This document shows, in pieces, positions 9,860-18,769 of a stretch of DNA of 64,000 nt; the first letter of the stretch is position 1; every line of letters begins with the position of its first letter. This DNA is from Paractinoplanes ferrugineus. GTDB lineage: Bacteria > Actinomycetota > Actinomycetes > Mycobacteriales > Micromonosporaceae. The stretch is from the NCBI RefSeq assembly GCF_016862195.1, contig NZ_BOMM01000002.1:29129-93128 (forward strand), in the 5' to 3' direction. A program made the position numbers and the translations under genes. The notes below the pieces were generated by a model. It was not told the origin of the DNA. It saw nothing but the letters and a program-made list of their open reading frames with translations, and made no database searches.

Positions 9860-11106
9860 GCGGTCTCCCAGGTGCCGTCGTTGCGTACGCGCGCCGCCGG
9901 TCGACCGGTGAGCAGGGCGACCAGCGCTTCGTGCACGGTGTCGGCGATGAACCACTCGCCGCCCTGGTCGAGGGCGAAGACCCGGCCGCGGTCGTCGATC
10001 ACCAGGACCGCCTCGTCGGCACCCTCGACGCCGAGCGGGAAGACCTGCGCGTCGAGGATGATGCCGAACTCGGCGAGCGGGTCGGCGAGGTGCTGGATCG
10101 AGCCGCCGCCGATCGCGAACTCCCGGACGCGTTGCGCGCGACCCGGCCCGTTGCGCCGCGGCGCCACCCGGTAGAACTCGACGTAGGCGTCCCGGGCGGC
10201 GTCGAAGAGCCGCATGGTGAACTCCGACCCCTCGGTGATCTCGATGCCGACGACCGTCTCCACGCCCTCGCGGGCCCGCTCCTCGATCGTGCCGAGATCC
10301 CAGCCGCCGGCCGCGAGCTCCCACGCCACCTCGGCCGGGAAAAGACCCGGCACCGGGTCGTCACCCGAGGTCAACCGCTGAGCCTCCACATAGGTACGCT
10401 CCTCGGCCGCGATCACCCGGAGCGCGAGGAGGAGGTCCGAGCAGGTGGCGCAGAGCGCGGCCGGCTGCCCGCCGAGCGGGTCGCCGGACTCGCGGATGTG
10501 GAACGTCTCGAACAGGCCCTGCTGCAGCAGGTGGCCGGCCTCGTCGAGGGTGAGCGGCTCCTGGCCGCCCGAGGTGCGCGCCCGGTCGGCCTCGAACAGC
10601 ACGTCGGAGACGACCAGCAGTTCGGCGTGCCGGTCGGCACCCCGCACCAGGCCGCCCCGCGGGACCGCGCCGAGCAACCGCGCGACGATCGGATGGTGCC
10701 GCAATTCCTGGTCGCCCTTGGCGCCGCGGGCCCGGAACAGCCGGCCGCCCAGCGTGAGGTGCGCCGCGACGGCGGGGCTGACCCGGCGGAACGCCTCCCG
10801 CCACAGCTCGGCGACGGGGTCGGCGGTCTGATGTGAACCGACCGCGGCGTCGCGGCGTTCTGAGTAACGCTGGTCGAGTTCGTCGAGCGGGGCGGGCGGC
10901 CAGTGCGACAGGCGGCCGGTGGCGCGATCGATGACTGTGGTCACGTCCTGGCCGGGCTCGGTGCGCACGTCCGGGGGCAGCCGCATCCAGACCGCGTAGC
11001 CGAGTGCCAGCTCATCGACGTGCGGTGTGCACGGATAACCGCGCCACATCGATTCCTTCTCAGCCCACCCCGTGGCGATCCGCTCCGCCTCGGCCAGCGT
11101 GATCAT
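9856..11106 (-). CDS. Imm35-like / YwqJ-type deaminase / SUKH-3 three-domain protein (copy 1)
   Basis: A 416-aa paralog of the downstream gene with the same architecture. The Imm35-like N-terminus (residues 1-85) reads LGYAV...VIDRATGRLS. The deaminase motifs are HAE at 160-162 and CATC at 219-222; the proline usual before the first cysteine is leucine here. A SUKH-3-like C-terminus ends GGEWFIADTVHEALVALLTG and NDGTWETA. First gene of a two-gene operon, divergent from the YbaB/WXG100/toxin operon across 132 bp. That placement suggests it belongs to the same conflict locus, as immunity or as an intracellular effector-immunity fusion. Confidence 0.7.
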   Translation of the reverse strand: MITLAEAERIATGWAEKESMWRGYPCTPHVDELALGYAVWMRLPPDVRTEPGQDVTTVIDRATGRLSHWPPAPLDELDQRYSERRDAAVGSHQTADPVAELWREAFRRVSPAVAAHLTLGGRLFRARGAKGDQELRHHPIVARLLGAVPRGGLVRGADRHAELLVVSDVLFEADRARTSGGQEPLTLDEAGHLLQQGLFETFHIRESGDPLGGQPAALCATCSDLLLALRVIAAEERTYVEAQRLTSGDDPVPGLFPAEVAWELAAGGWDLGTIEERAREGVETVVGIEITEGSEFTMRLFDAARDAYVEFYRVAPRRNGPGRAQRVREFAIGGGSIQHLADPLAEFGIILDAQVFPLGVEGADEAVLVIDDRGRVFALDQGGEWFIADTVHEALVALLTGRPAARVRNDGTWETA

Positions 11107-11238
11107 CTAGGCCGCTCCCCCTTCGGTCCCTCGGAGCGAGCTTAGAACTATTCGACAACGTCAATTGGCGGGCAGCCCCGGGAGGGCGCCGGCTGGTAGT
11201 TTTTTCTGGCAAATCGCGAGTTTTCGGGGGGAGACGCC

Positions 11239-11667
11239 GTGACCAGACAGGCCGACCGCGACGCGAACCGTGCGCTGCGCGCCCGTTTCGACGATGTGGT
11301 GTCACAGTACGAACGCCTGCGCTCCGGGCTGGACGAGATGCAGGAGCGTCTGTCCAGAATGGCCGTGACGGCCGAATCGCCGGATGGGCTGGTCCGCGCC
11401 ACCGTCGGGCCACGGGGCCAGCTGATCAACCTCGAGCTGGACCCCGACATCTACCGCCGGGCCGACGCCGACGAACTGTCCCGCAAGATCCTGCGGACCG
11501 TCGAACAGGCCGTCGCCAAGACCACCGACCAGGTGCAGGAGATGGTCGGCGAATATCTGCCGGCCGACTCGGGCGCGGCCCGGTTCATGCGCGACGGCAA
11601 CTTCGGCACGCTGCTGTCCCGCCAGGATCGCGTGATGACCGAGGCAGGCGACGACGATGGGCGGTGA
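11239..11667 (+). CDS. YbaB/EbfC-like nucleoid-associated-type protein
   Basis: A 142-aa protein with a coiled-coil N-terminus (residues 10-40) and a YbaB-like core (GLVRATVGPRGQLINLELDP). YbaB-fold proteins are often encoded directly upstream of WXG100/ESX-type substrates and LXG or CpnT-like toxins in actinobacteria, where they may act as chaperones. The GTG start at 11239 has GGGGGGAGA upstream. The 3' end overlaps the WXG100-like gene by 11 bp. No DNA target can be inferred. Confidence 0.8.
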   Translation: MTRQADRDANRALRARFDDVVSQYERLRSGLDEMQERLSRMAVTAESPDGLVRATVGPRGQLINLELDPDIYRRADADELSRKILRTVEQAVAKTTDQVQEMVGEYLPADSGAARFMRDGNFGTLLSRQDRVMTEAGDDDGR

Positions 11668-11989
11668 GCAGCTCTCCCTCGACCCGCAGCGCGCCGCCGC
11701 CGGGGGACGCGACCTCTCCTCGGCCGGCAAGAGCATGGTCAGCCTCGACAACAGCACCGTCGCCGCGATCGCCGTCGCCAGCCAGGGACAGCCGTGGGGC
11801 AGGGACGACATCGGGGCGGCGTTCCACAGCAACTACGCCCCGCTGCTCCAGCAGTTCACCGAGGCGTTCGGCCAGGTCGCGGTCTACGTCGAGTCGCTCG
11901 GTGACGCCGCGATCGCCTCCGTCGAGGACAACCTGGGCGCCGACCAGCGCTCCGGCGAGAACGTCAGCAAGTCCTACCGGACGTCATGA
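11657..11989 (+). CDS. WXG100/ESX-1-type secreted small protein
   Basis: A 110-aa helical protein of WXG100 size. Helix 1 (about 8-45) leads to a turn with QPWGRDD, in the place of the WxG motif. Helix 2 (about 60-95) follows, with a flexible tail. The family forms four-helix bundles and is exported by type VII secretion, usually with a larger partner. It sits between the YbaB-like gene and the large toxin, overlapping both (11 bp and 4 bp, the second as ATGA). No type VII machinery genes are in this window. Confidence 0.75.
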   Translation: MGGEQLSLDPQRAAAGGRDLSSAGKSMVSLDNSTVAAIAVASQGQPWGRDDIGAAFHSNYAPLLQQFTEAFGQVAVYVESLGDAAIASVEDNLGADQRSGENVSKSYRTS

Positions 11990-14900
11990 CCGTCCTGCCG
12001 AGTCCGATCCCGCATCCACTCGACTTCTGCCCGTGGGATCTACCGGGCTGGGCCTACGAAGCGCTCGAATGGGTGGTCGGCTTCGACTGGCCGGAAGGCA
12101 ACGAGAAGATCACCTGGGATGTCGCCGACCAGTGGTACGACCTGGCCACCGCCATGGTCACGCCGAGGGACGACGCCGCCCAGGCGGCCCAGATCATCAT
12201 TGACGCGTACGGTGGTGCCGGCACCACCGTCGAGGCGTTCATCGCGGCCTGGCACAGGGTCGCCGACGGTTCCGACGCCCCGCTCAACGCCCTCGTCGAG
12301 TTCGCCACCGAGATGGGCAAGATGGTCGAGGAGTGCGGCGCCGACATCGAGAGCGCCAAACTCGAAGCCTGGATCGAACTCGGCATCTTCGTCATCGAGC
12401 TGATCGGCATGGCGGTAACCGTCGCCCTCACTCTCGGCGCCGCCTCACCCGCCGCCGGCGGGCTGATCGCCGCGACCCGCATGGCGATCCAGCAGATCTT
12501 CAAGAAACTGGTCGCGCAGCTCGCCAAGAAGGCCCTCAAACAGGGCCTCAAAGACATGGGCAAGCGCGTCGCGAAGGATGTGCTCACCAAGAAGGGGCTC
12601 AAGAAGCTCGGCAAGCACGCCCTCAAGGAGGGCCGCGAAGAAGCCCGCGAGGAACTGCTCACCAACGCCGGCATCACGGCCTACCAAACCGCGACCGGCC
12701 GCAACAAACTCGACCTGGGCGACCTGGCCGACCTGGGCATCGCCACCGGCGCGGGCGCGGCCGGCGGTTTCGCCGCCCGCGGCGGCAACATCGGCGCCGG
12801 CAAACGCAGCGGCATCTTCCGCGGCGCCGCCTCCGAACTCCTCGGCGACCTTGGCGGCAACGCCGCCACCGGCAACCTGTCCGACTTCGACAGCCTCGCC
12901 AAATCGGCCACCTCCGGCGCCACCGGCTCCGCGATCGGCAACGCCCACCACGACGTCAAGGGCCTGAACGCCACCCTCGTCGGCGCCGGCGACCTCACCC
13001 TGAGCGACTTACCGCCGGCCGCGTCCCCCGGATCAACCCCTTCCGGTACGCCGTTGACGTCCGCAGTCGCCGACGTGCCCACCAGCAACTCCCCAGCGCC
13101 CTCGTCCCACGCTGCCTCCTCAGGCTCCCCAGGCTCCCCAGGCTTTTCGGACGCCGCTTCCCCAGGCTCCTCGCACGCGACTTCCCCAGGCCCTTCGCAT
13201 GCCGCTTCCTCGGGCCTCTCGGACGCGGCTTCCCCGGGCCCCCTGCACGCCACGTTCCCGGATTCCTCTTCGCATGCCGCGTCCCCGGGCGCTTCGGTCT
13301 TGTCACATGGCGCGGCCTCCGGTTCCTCGCTTTCTTCCGATTCGTCGGTTTCCATCACGGGCGCCGCGCCCTCGGGGACCGTTCACACCTCGTCATCGGC
13401 CCATGGCGAGGCCACGCTCGCCGCAGCCGCGCCCACGGTCGACGCCCCCGCGCACACCAGCCTCTCAGCCTCCTCGCCGCTATCCGCTTCGGCCGGCGGT
13501 TCCGGGGGCAACAACGCGCCGGCGGTGAACTTCGCGCCGAACACGAGCAACTCCGCAGCCCCTTCGATCACCACTGCTGGCCCGACCTCCGCGCCAAGCG
13601 TGAATACCAGCTTTTCGGGCTCCGGCGTCAGCAGCCCCACCATTGCGAGCGCCGGCGTCTCCAGCCCGAACGTGTCGAGCGCAGGATTGGCCGGCCCGAG
13701 CACATCGGGTCCGAGTGTCACGAGCTCAAGCGTCGCGAGTTCCGGCATTTCCGGCTCGAGCATTGCGGGTCCTGGCGGCCCAGGCCCGACCGTCACGAGC
13801 GCCGGTGTTTCGAGCCCGAGCGTCACGAGCCCGAGCGTCACGAGCCCGAGCGTCACGAGCCCGAGCGTCACGAGCCCGAGCGTGGCCGGACCGACTGTCA
13901 CGACCTCGAGCGTGGCCAGCCCGAGCATCACGAGTCCGGGTGTCACGAGCCCGAGCCCAACTTCGAGCGGCCCGACTTCGAATAGCCCGCACATTGAGAC
14001 CCGCTTCGCTTCGACCACGACCAGTCCTGCGACCGCTACTCCTACGACCGGCGGTCCTACGACGACGGGGCCTACGAGCACTGGTCCCGCGAGCACTGGT
14101 CCCGCGAGCGCCGGCCCGGCGGCCACGCGCCCGGCGGCCGGAAGTCCGACGACCTCGCCCTCGGGGACGGCGCCGGGTGGTACGGACGTAGGGCGACCGA
14201 ATGGCGCGGCGCCGACCAGGCCTTCGCCGCCGGCTCCCGCGCAGTCTGGGCGGCCCGATGCGGGGACGCCGCCGCCGGCCCCCGGGGACTCGCGGCCGGC
14301 CCCCGGGGACTCGCGGCCGGGACCAGGGGACTCGCGGCCAGAGCAAGGGGACCGGGGACGGGCGGACGACGCGTTCGTGGCGGCGGGGCCTGCGCATTCG
14401 CGGCCGCACCTGACGGCGCGGACGGCTGCGGAGGCTCGGGCTGAGAGCAGGTATTTCGACGGGTACGACCGGCGGAAGCGGGACGTTCTCAACGACGTCT
14501 ACTACCGGGAGATCGGCCCGATCGACCGGGAGATCGTGCGTTATCAGCAGGAGCAGGAGAGGTCGCGGCGGGCCGCCCGGCGGTCGAAGCTGCTGCTCAA
14601 CTTCCGGGGCGCCGACCACCACCGTCGGATGGAGGCGCTGTACAAGCGGAAGGAAGCCGAGGCGAACCTCCGGCTCGATCAGAAGCTGGTCGACATACGG
14701 ATGCTGGACCTTCGGCAGTCCCCGGACTGGGGCAAGGCCAACGGCGACGACGGCTACCTGTCGGATCGGCCGCTATGGAGCAACGACCAGTCCGCGTTGT
14801 CCGGCAGCGGCAACCCGCCGAATGCCCGTACGCTGCGGAAATATAACCGGCCCGGTGGGCTTCGGGTGCCGCTCGAGCTGCACCAGACCGACCTTGAGCG

Positions 14901-17562
14901 GATGGTGCCGCGCGATCAGAACGGGGTGCCGCTGCGCACGCCGGACCCCCGCGGGCCGTACGTTCAGCTCCTCAACGACGGTGGGCCGAGCGCGGATCCG
15001 ACCCGTGGGGTGAACTGTCTCGACTGTTCGTTGTCGTTCTTCGAGACGTACGTCCATGGGCGCCCGACTGTGTCCGCGCCTCGTACCGTCGACACCTATT
15101 CGAACGGCGGGTACGACCGGCACATCGGTGAGGCGGACGGACACTTCCGGGCCGAGGACGCGACCGGCAGTTCTTTCACGCAGGTCACGCCGAACGTGTC
15201 GCACAAGGCACCGGCCGATGCCAAGGTCGACATCGACAACGCGTTCGCCTCGGTGGCCCGAACCCTGTTGCAGGGCGGCCACGGTTCGATGGCCATCATC
15301 ATCAACGAGTGGGAGGGCCCGAACGGCCACGGCGGCTGGCATGCCTGGAACGCCGTCAACCACAACGGGACGCTGTACTTCGTCGATCCGCAGACCGGCG
15401 ACGTCCAGGACGCGACCAACTTCGCCGGCGGGCCGGGGCACCGCACGCTCTACGGACATACCGGCACCACGAACGGGTCCAACGTCGTCACGGTGAACGC
15501 GCTCATGGTCGACGGCCAGGGCCACCCGATGTCGGTGCCGAACACGCCGCCGGCGCCCTACCACAGCAGGCAGCCGGTGCCGCCGCCTCCGCCGCTGGCC
15601 TACCGGCAACAGCAGGCCCAGCTCCAGCAGGCCCAGCTCCAGCAGGCCCAGCTCCAGCAGGTCAACCAGCCGCCCCCACCCCCGGTGAACACTCAGCCGC
15701 AGCCGCAGCCGCAGCCGCAGCCGCAGCCGCAGCCGCAGCCGCAGCCGCAGCCGCAGCCGCAGCCGCCACAGACACGAAAGCCGCCGCCGACTCGGGCGAC
15801 GCCCACGATCGAGACGGCGCCGAGGACTGATGCGACGCCGGTGGTGGAGAACCGGGACGGGTCGGCTGTGGATGACGGCTCCGCCCGTACCCAGCAAATG
15901 CGAAATGGGCCGCGAGTTTCCGATCCGCTGTCGGCACTCGAACCGCATTCGGCAAAGACCGACCGTGACCCGCTGTCGGTGCTTGAGCCGACGCGGATGA
16001 CGACGGCGCTTGCGCCGGATGTTGATGCGCGTGAGGTCGCTGATCGGCGTGGCCGGGAGAACTACGACTACGCGAACCACAAGACGCGGCATGACTATGC
16101 CGACGCGCACCGGCAGGACGTCGGGCGCGATCTGCGGGATCAGGCGCGCGCTCAGGAGTACCGGGCCGACCAACTGACCGACGCCATCCGCGCGGCCGAT
16201 CGGCGGGGGGACCTTGCGGCCGTCGATCGGCATCGGGCCGAACGGGACCAGGCGATGGAGGACGCGTACGACCTCCGAGCCCACGCCCGTGACGTGGAAA
16301 ACGGCGGTGACCTCGGCGACGTCGAATTGACCGGCAACGATTGGGGACGGCTGAACGAGGTCGACGGCGGCAACGACCTGGCGCCCGGCCCGGTGGAGAC
16401 GAGCGACCGCTCGGCATTGACCGGCAGTGATGGCCCGCATCCGATCGACATGTCGCGCCGCTACAACCAGCGCGGCGGATTGCGGCTGCCCCTGGCGATT
16501 CACCAGACCGACCTGGAACGTGCCATGCCACGCGACCGCGACGGCAACCCGGTGCGGCACGCCGACCCGCGGGACGGAAACTGGTTCGGCCTGCAGAACG
16601 ACGGCGGCCCGGAAGCCGATCCGACCCGGTCCAACAATTGCGGCGACACGGTCTTGTCGTTCTATGACACGTGGATGCACGGCCGCCCTCGAGTGTCCGC
16701 GCCACGTACGTTCGACGGCTACCGCAACGGCAACCCGAACCGCCCCACGGGCGCCGAGCGAGGCGTGACCGCCCGCATCGAAAGCACCACCGGCGGCCGT
16801 TTCGAAGGCTTGACAAACGTCAGCCCGACGACCGACCCGCAGACCGCCCGTGACCAGATCCGACTGGCCCAGAGTCGGCTGCGCGATCACCTGCTCGGCC
16901 TGGGCCACGGTTCGATGGCCTTCATAACGACGCAGGACCAAGCCGGCCGTACGCACGAGGTGGCGGCCGTCAACCAGAACGGCACGATTCTCTATCTCGA
17001 TCCGCAGAACCGTTCCCTGAACGATCGCCATCCCATCCCCACCCATTCCGGCAACGGCTTCCCGTCGGACGTGGTCCGGATGGACGCGCTGACGGTGGAC
17101 GGACAGGCCCGCCCGCGCCCGATGCACACGGGAGACGGCCCGTTCATCGCCGCCGACCCGGCCGGATCATCGAATGAGCCGAAAGTGGTGAACATTCCCT
17201 TCGGCAGTCGGCAAGAGGCGCTGGACGCCGCATATGAACGCGCCGGAATTCCGCTCGGAACCACCCCCGATGCCAAGTGGGAGGTGGGCAGCGATGTTCT
17301 GCGCCGAGGGTTCCCGAACTATCTTTTTTCAAGGGACGAGGGCGCACACGGAACCTATCTGCAGTTCGAGACCGAAGACGGTTCGAGGGTGATCGCCGAG
17401 CATCTCAACGATCCGAACCGTGGACCTCATTTCCACGCTGGTGAGCCCAAGATCGACCGGACGCGCATGGCTGTCAACTTTGGATGGGACGCTACCTCGG
17501 AGCCCGAGCGATATGCTCAAATGGGTGGTAAGCACCATCTGGACTATCCGAGGGAAAAATGA
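11986..17562 (+). CDS. giant CpnT-like polymorphic toxin with two papain-fold modules and a third C-terminal module
   Basis: 1858 aa. Residues 1-340 are a helical N-terminal domain like that of CpnT/WXG100-linked toxins, with a hydrophobic central stretch. Residues 340-760 are a Ser/Pro/Thr/Gly-rich spacer with repeats. Residues 820-915 are charged and coiled-coil-like. A first papain-fold (Tox-PL) module follows with Cys1011 (NCLDC), His1119 (GWHAWNAV) and Asp1134 (FVDPQTG). A Gln/Pro linker (1206-1265) precedes a second module with Cys1552 (NNCGDT), His1657 (RTHEVAAV) and Asp1672 (YLDPQNR). The last 125 residues are a different domain with GPHFHAG and GGKHHLDYP, which I cannot assign. Tox-PL domains are typically cysteine proteases or glutamine deamidases. 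Having two modules and a third tip is unusual. The ATGA overlap with the next gene marks that gene as immunity. Confidence 0.8.
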   Translation: MTVLPSPIPHPLDFCPWDLPGWAYEALEWVVGFDWPEGNEKITWDVADQWYDLATAMVTPRDDAAQAAQIIIDAYGGAGTTVEAFIAAWHRVADGSDAPLNALVEFATEMGKMVEECGADIESAKLEAWIELGIFVIELIGMAVTVALTLGAASPAAGGLIAATRMAIQQIFKKLVAQLAKKALKQGLKDMGKRVAKDVLTKKGLKKLGKHALKEGREEAREELLTNAGITAYQTATGRNKLDLGDLADLGIATGAGAAGGFAARGGNIGAGKRSGIFRGAASELLGDLGGNAATGNLSDFDSLAKSATSGATGSAIGNAHHDVKGLNATLVGAGDLTLSDLPPAASPGSTPSGTPLTSAVADVPTSNSPAPSSHAASSGSPGSPGFSDAASPGSSHATSPGPSHAASSGLSDAASPGPLHATFPDSSSHAASPGASVLSHGAASGSSLSSDSSVSITGAAPSGTVHTSSSAHGEATLAAAAPTVDAPAHTSLSASSPLSASAGGSGGNNAPAVNFAPNTSNSAAPSITTAGPTSAPSVNTSFSGSGVSSPTIASAGVSSPNVSSAGLAGPSTSGPSVTSSSVASSGISGSSIAGPGGPGPTVTSAGVSSPSVTSPSVTSPSVTSPSVTSPSVAGPTVTTSSVASPSITSPGVTSPSPTSSGPTSNSPHIETRFASTTTSPATATPTTGGPTTTGPTSTGPASTGPASAGPAATRPAAGSPTTSPSGTAPGGTDVGRPNGAAPTRPSPPAPAQSGRPDAGTPPPAPGDSRPAPGDSRPGPGDSRPEQGDRGRADDAFVAAGPAHSRPHLTARTAAEARAESRYFDGYDRRKRDVLNDVYYREIGPIDREIVRYQQEQERSRRAARRSKLLLNFRGADHHRRMEALYKRKEAEANLRLDQKLVDIRMLDLRQSPDWGKANGDDGYLSDRPLWSNDQSALSGSGNPPNARTLRKYNRPGGLRVPLELHQTDLERMVPRDQNGVPLRTPDPRGPYVQLLNDGGPSADPTRGVNCLDCSLSFFETYVHGRPTVSAPRTVDTYSNGGYDRHIGEADGHFRAEDATGSSFTQVTPNVSHKAPADAKVDIDNAFASVARTLLQGGHGSMAIIINEWEGPNGHGGWHAWNAVNHNGTLYFVDPQTGDVQDATNFAGGPGHRTLYGHTGTTNGSNVVTVNALMVDGQGHPMSVPNTPPAPYHSRQPVPPPPPLAYRQQQAQLQQAQLQQAQLQQVNQPPPPPVNTQPQPQPQPQPQPQPQPQPQPQPQPPQTRKPPPTRATPTIETAPRTDATPVVENRDGSAVDDGSARTQQMRNGPRVSDPLSALEPHSAKTDRDPLSVLEPTRMTTALAPDVDAREVADRRGRENYDYANHKTRHDYADAHRQDVGRDLRDQARAQEYRADQLTDAIRAADRRGDLAAVDRHRAERDQAMEDAYDLRAHARDVENGGDLGDVELTGNDWGRLNEVDGGNDLAPGPVETSDRSALTGSDGPHPIDMSRRYNQRGGLRLPLAIHQTDLERAMPRDRDGNPVRHADPRDGNWFGLQNDGGPEADPTRSNNCGDTVLSFYDTWMHGRPRVSAPRTFDGYRNGNPNRPTGAERGVTARIESTTGGRFEGLTNVSPTTDPQTARDQIRLAQSRLRDHLLGLGHGSMAFITTQDQAGRTHEVAAVNQNGTILYLDPQNRSLNDRHPIPTHSGNGFPSDVVRMDALTVDGQARPRPMHTGDGPFIAADPAGSSNEPKVVNIPFGSRQEALDAAYERAGIPLGTTPDAKWEVGSDVLRRGFPNYLFSRDEGAHGTYLQFETEDGSRVIAEHLNDPNRGPHFHAGEPKIDRTRMAVNFGWDATSEPERYAQMGGKHHLDYPREK
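13811..13885 (+). repeat. 15-bp coding tandem repeat (SPSVT units)
   Basis: About five head-to-tail 15-bp units of the type GAGCCCGAGCGTCAC, encoding SPSVT. They lie in the toxin spacer and stay in frame. A second short repeat block (18-bp units encoding PGDSRP-type sequence) is near 14281-14350. Confidence 0.9.
15694..15765 (+). repeat. hexanucleotide repeat (CAGCCG)x12 encoding Gln-Pro
   Basis: Twelve uninterrupted CAGCCG units encode a (QP)12 linker between the two papain-fold modules. Just before it, from about 15613 to 15660, are three 15-bp units encoding AQLQQ. Pure hexamer repeats are prone to slippage, but gain or loss of whole units keeps the frame. Confidence 0.95.
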
Positions 17563-18020
17563 TGGATCAGCCCGGGAACACAGAAGAGACGCTCTCGCGA
17601 GCGGGTCTGACGCTGCTGAAAGAGTCGTCGTTCCCGACTGTTTCGCCCATGACCGCCTGGAAATTGGTTATCGGCGCCGGGGTCAAGCCGGATTCGGTAG
17701 TGCTGGACGATTCTCCTGGACATCTGGACAAGGTCGATGAGGAGTGGCTGGAGATCGCCACGAGGGCGCAGGTGCTCGTCGCCGGCGTTCCTTTTTGGAT
17801 TCATGTCGCTGGGCCCGGCGCGCGGCGGCAGGGCTGGCGGAAAGTGATGATCACCGGTCCTGTCCAGTTGGCCGAGAACCTAGGGACCTATGCCGGCGAA
17901 CCGGAATTTGTCGCGATGGACCTCGGTGAACGCGTGGTGTGTGGCGTCACCTCCGAGGAGGACGAGACCTGGATCGTTTCGGCGCGCCTGGATGGGTCCC
18001 CACTCACCGACCGGAAATAG
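17559..18020 (+). CDS. probable immunity protein, C-terminally truncated paralog
   Basis: A 153-aa protein whose ATG overlaps the toxin stop (ATGA), the classical position of a polymorphic-toxin immunity gene. It is strongly similar in DNA and protein to the first 150 residues of the 272-aa protein at 18766 (shared WRKVMITGPVQLAE, LGERVVCGVTSEEDETWIV). Similarity ends at SARLDGSPLTDRK, where a TAG stops it. The coding frame continues past the TAG to 18154 (see the remnant entry). I do not recognise a named immunity family. It may be a functional short form or a decaying copy. Confidence 0.6.
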   Translation: MMDQPGNTEETLSRAGLTLLKESSFPTVSPMTAWKLVIGAGVKPDSVVLDDSPGHLDKVDEEWLEIATRAQVLVAGVPFWIHVAGPGARRQGWRKVMITGPVQLAENLGTYAGEPEFVAMDLGERVVCGVTSEEDETWIVSARLDGSPLTDRK

Positions 18021-18154
18021 TCGATACGAACGCCGAATGAACTTCTGCCGATCGTCGTGGAGTTCTCGCTTCCGGGTATCGATTTTTCGGTCATGCGAGA
18101 ATCGAGTGTGTTGATGATGTATCCGTGGATGGAACTTCCGGTGGGTCGAGCATG
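18021..18154 (+). pseudogene. immunity-gene 3' remnant, in frame after the TAG at 18018-18020
   Basis: Directly after the stop of the truncated immunity gene the same frame stays open for 44 codons. It contains LPIVVEFSLPGIDFSV and ends in a TGA that overlaps the next ATG as ATGA. That coupling is typical of genuine neighbours, so this looks like the original 3' end of a gene whose 5' part was replaced or interrupted. It is not similar to the C-terminal half of the 18766 gene. Confidence 0.4.
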
Positions 18155-18769
18155 AGCAGCAAGCTGTCCCTGGGCTGGGACCCGAAGTCTTCGGTCGAGG
18201 CGACGGCCGAGGAGGTCAGCGCGGCCGACAGGTATTCGCGCAGGCTGTTCGACGTATCCGGCGCGCTTACCCGGGTTGAGCTCTACAGGCGTGGCGAACT
18301 GGTCGAGGTCGACTACTACGCCGAGGAGCTTGGCTCGATCCTGGAGACTCACCCACGTGACTACCCGGGGATCGACTTCGCGATAGCCGGCAGCGAGCCC
18401 GCACCGGCGGGTTTCCACTGGGAACTCACCGCTCGATATGCCGTCGACGGCGTGGCGCAGCGATTCGTTGCCGAGCTCGTCGATCGTGCCGAGAAGCTGA
18501 TCATGGGCTTGGAGTACGCCGCGAGCGGCGAGCTGATCGCCACGACGAAGTTCTGGTACGAGGCGTCCGGCGAGGCGGGCCTCATGTTCGAGTACGCATC
18601 GGACGGTCAGAATGTCGGTGTCCTGGACCTGGGGGACGGAGACACCCCGCGTTTCGCGGATGTGCTGAGAGCACTCCCCGATCCGGAGTTCTATACGGAC
18701 GGTCGTATGTTCCCGACGCAGCTGACGGGTGTGTCATCTCGCTCGGTGTTCGACCGGTTCAGGCATTGA
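18152..18769 (+). CDS. hypothetical protein, putative immunity protein
   Basis: A 205-aa soluble protein without signal peptide or transmembrane helix, alternating beta-rich segments and rich in Glu/Asp. I recognise no family. It sits between two copies of a paralogous immunity gene behind a giant toxin. Its stop overlaps the TTG start of the next gene (TTGA). An alternative in-frame start lies at 18125, but the ATG at 18152 overlaps the upstream stop and starts a cleaner N-terminus. Function inferred only from position. Confidence 0.55.
   Translation: MSSKLSLGWDPKSSVEATAEEVSAADRYSRRLFDVSGALTRVELYRRGELVEVDYYAEELGSILETHPRDYPGIDFAIAGSEPAPAGFHWELTARYAVDGVAQRFVAELVDRAEKLIMGLEYAASGELIATTKFWYEASGEAGLMFEYASDGQNVGVLDLGDGDTPRFADVLRALPDPEFYTDGRMFPTQLTGVSSRSVFDRFRH

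Noticed and set aside
13811..13885. Regular repeats that might be a CRISPR array
   Set aside because: Units are 15 bp with no spacers, remain in frame and encode SPSVT. The same applies to the repeats at 15694-15765 and 63541-63645.
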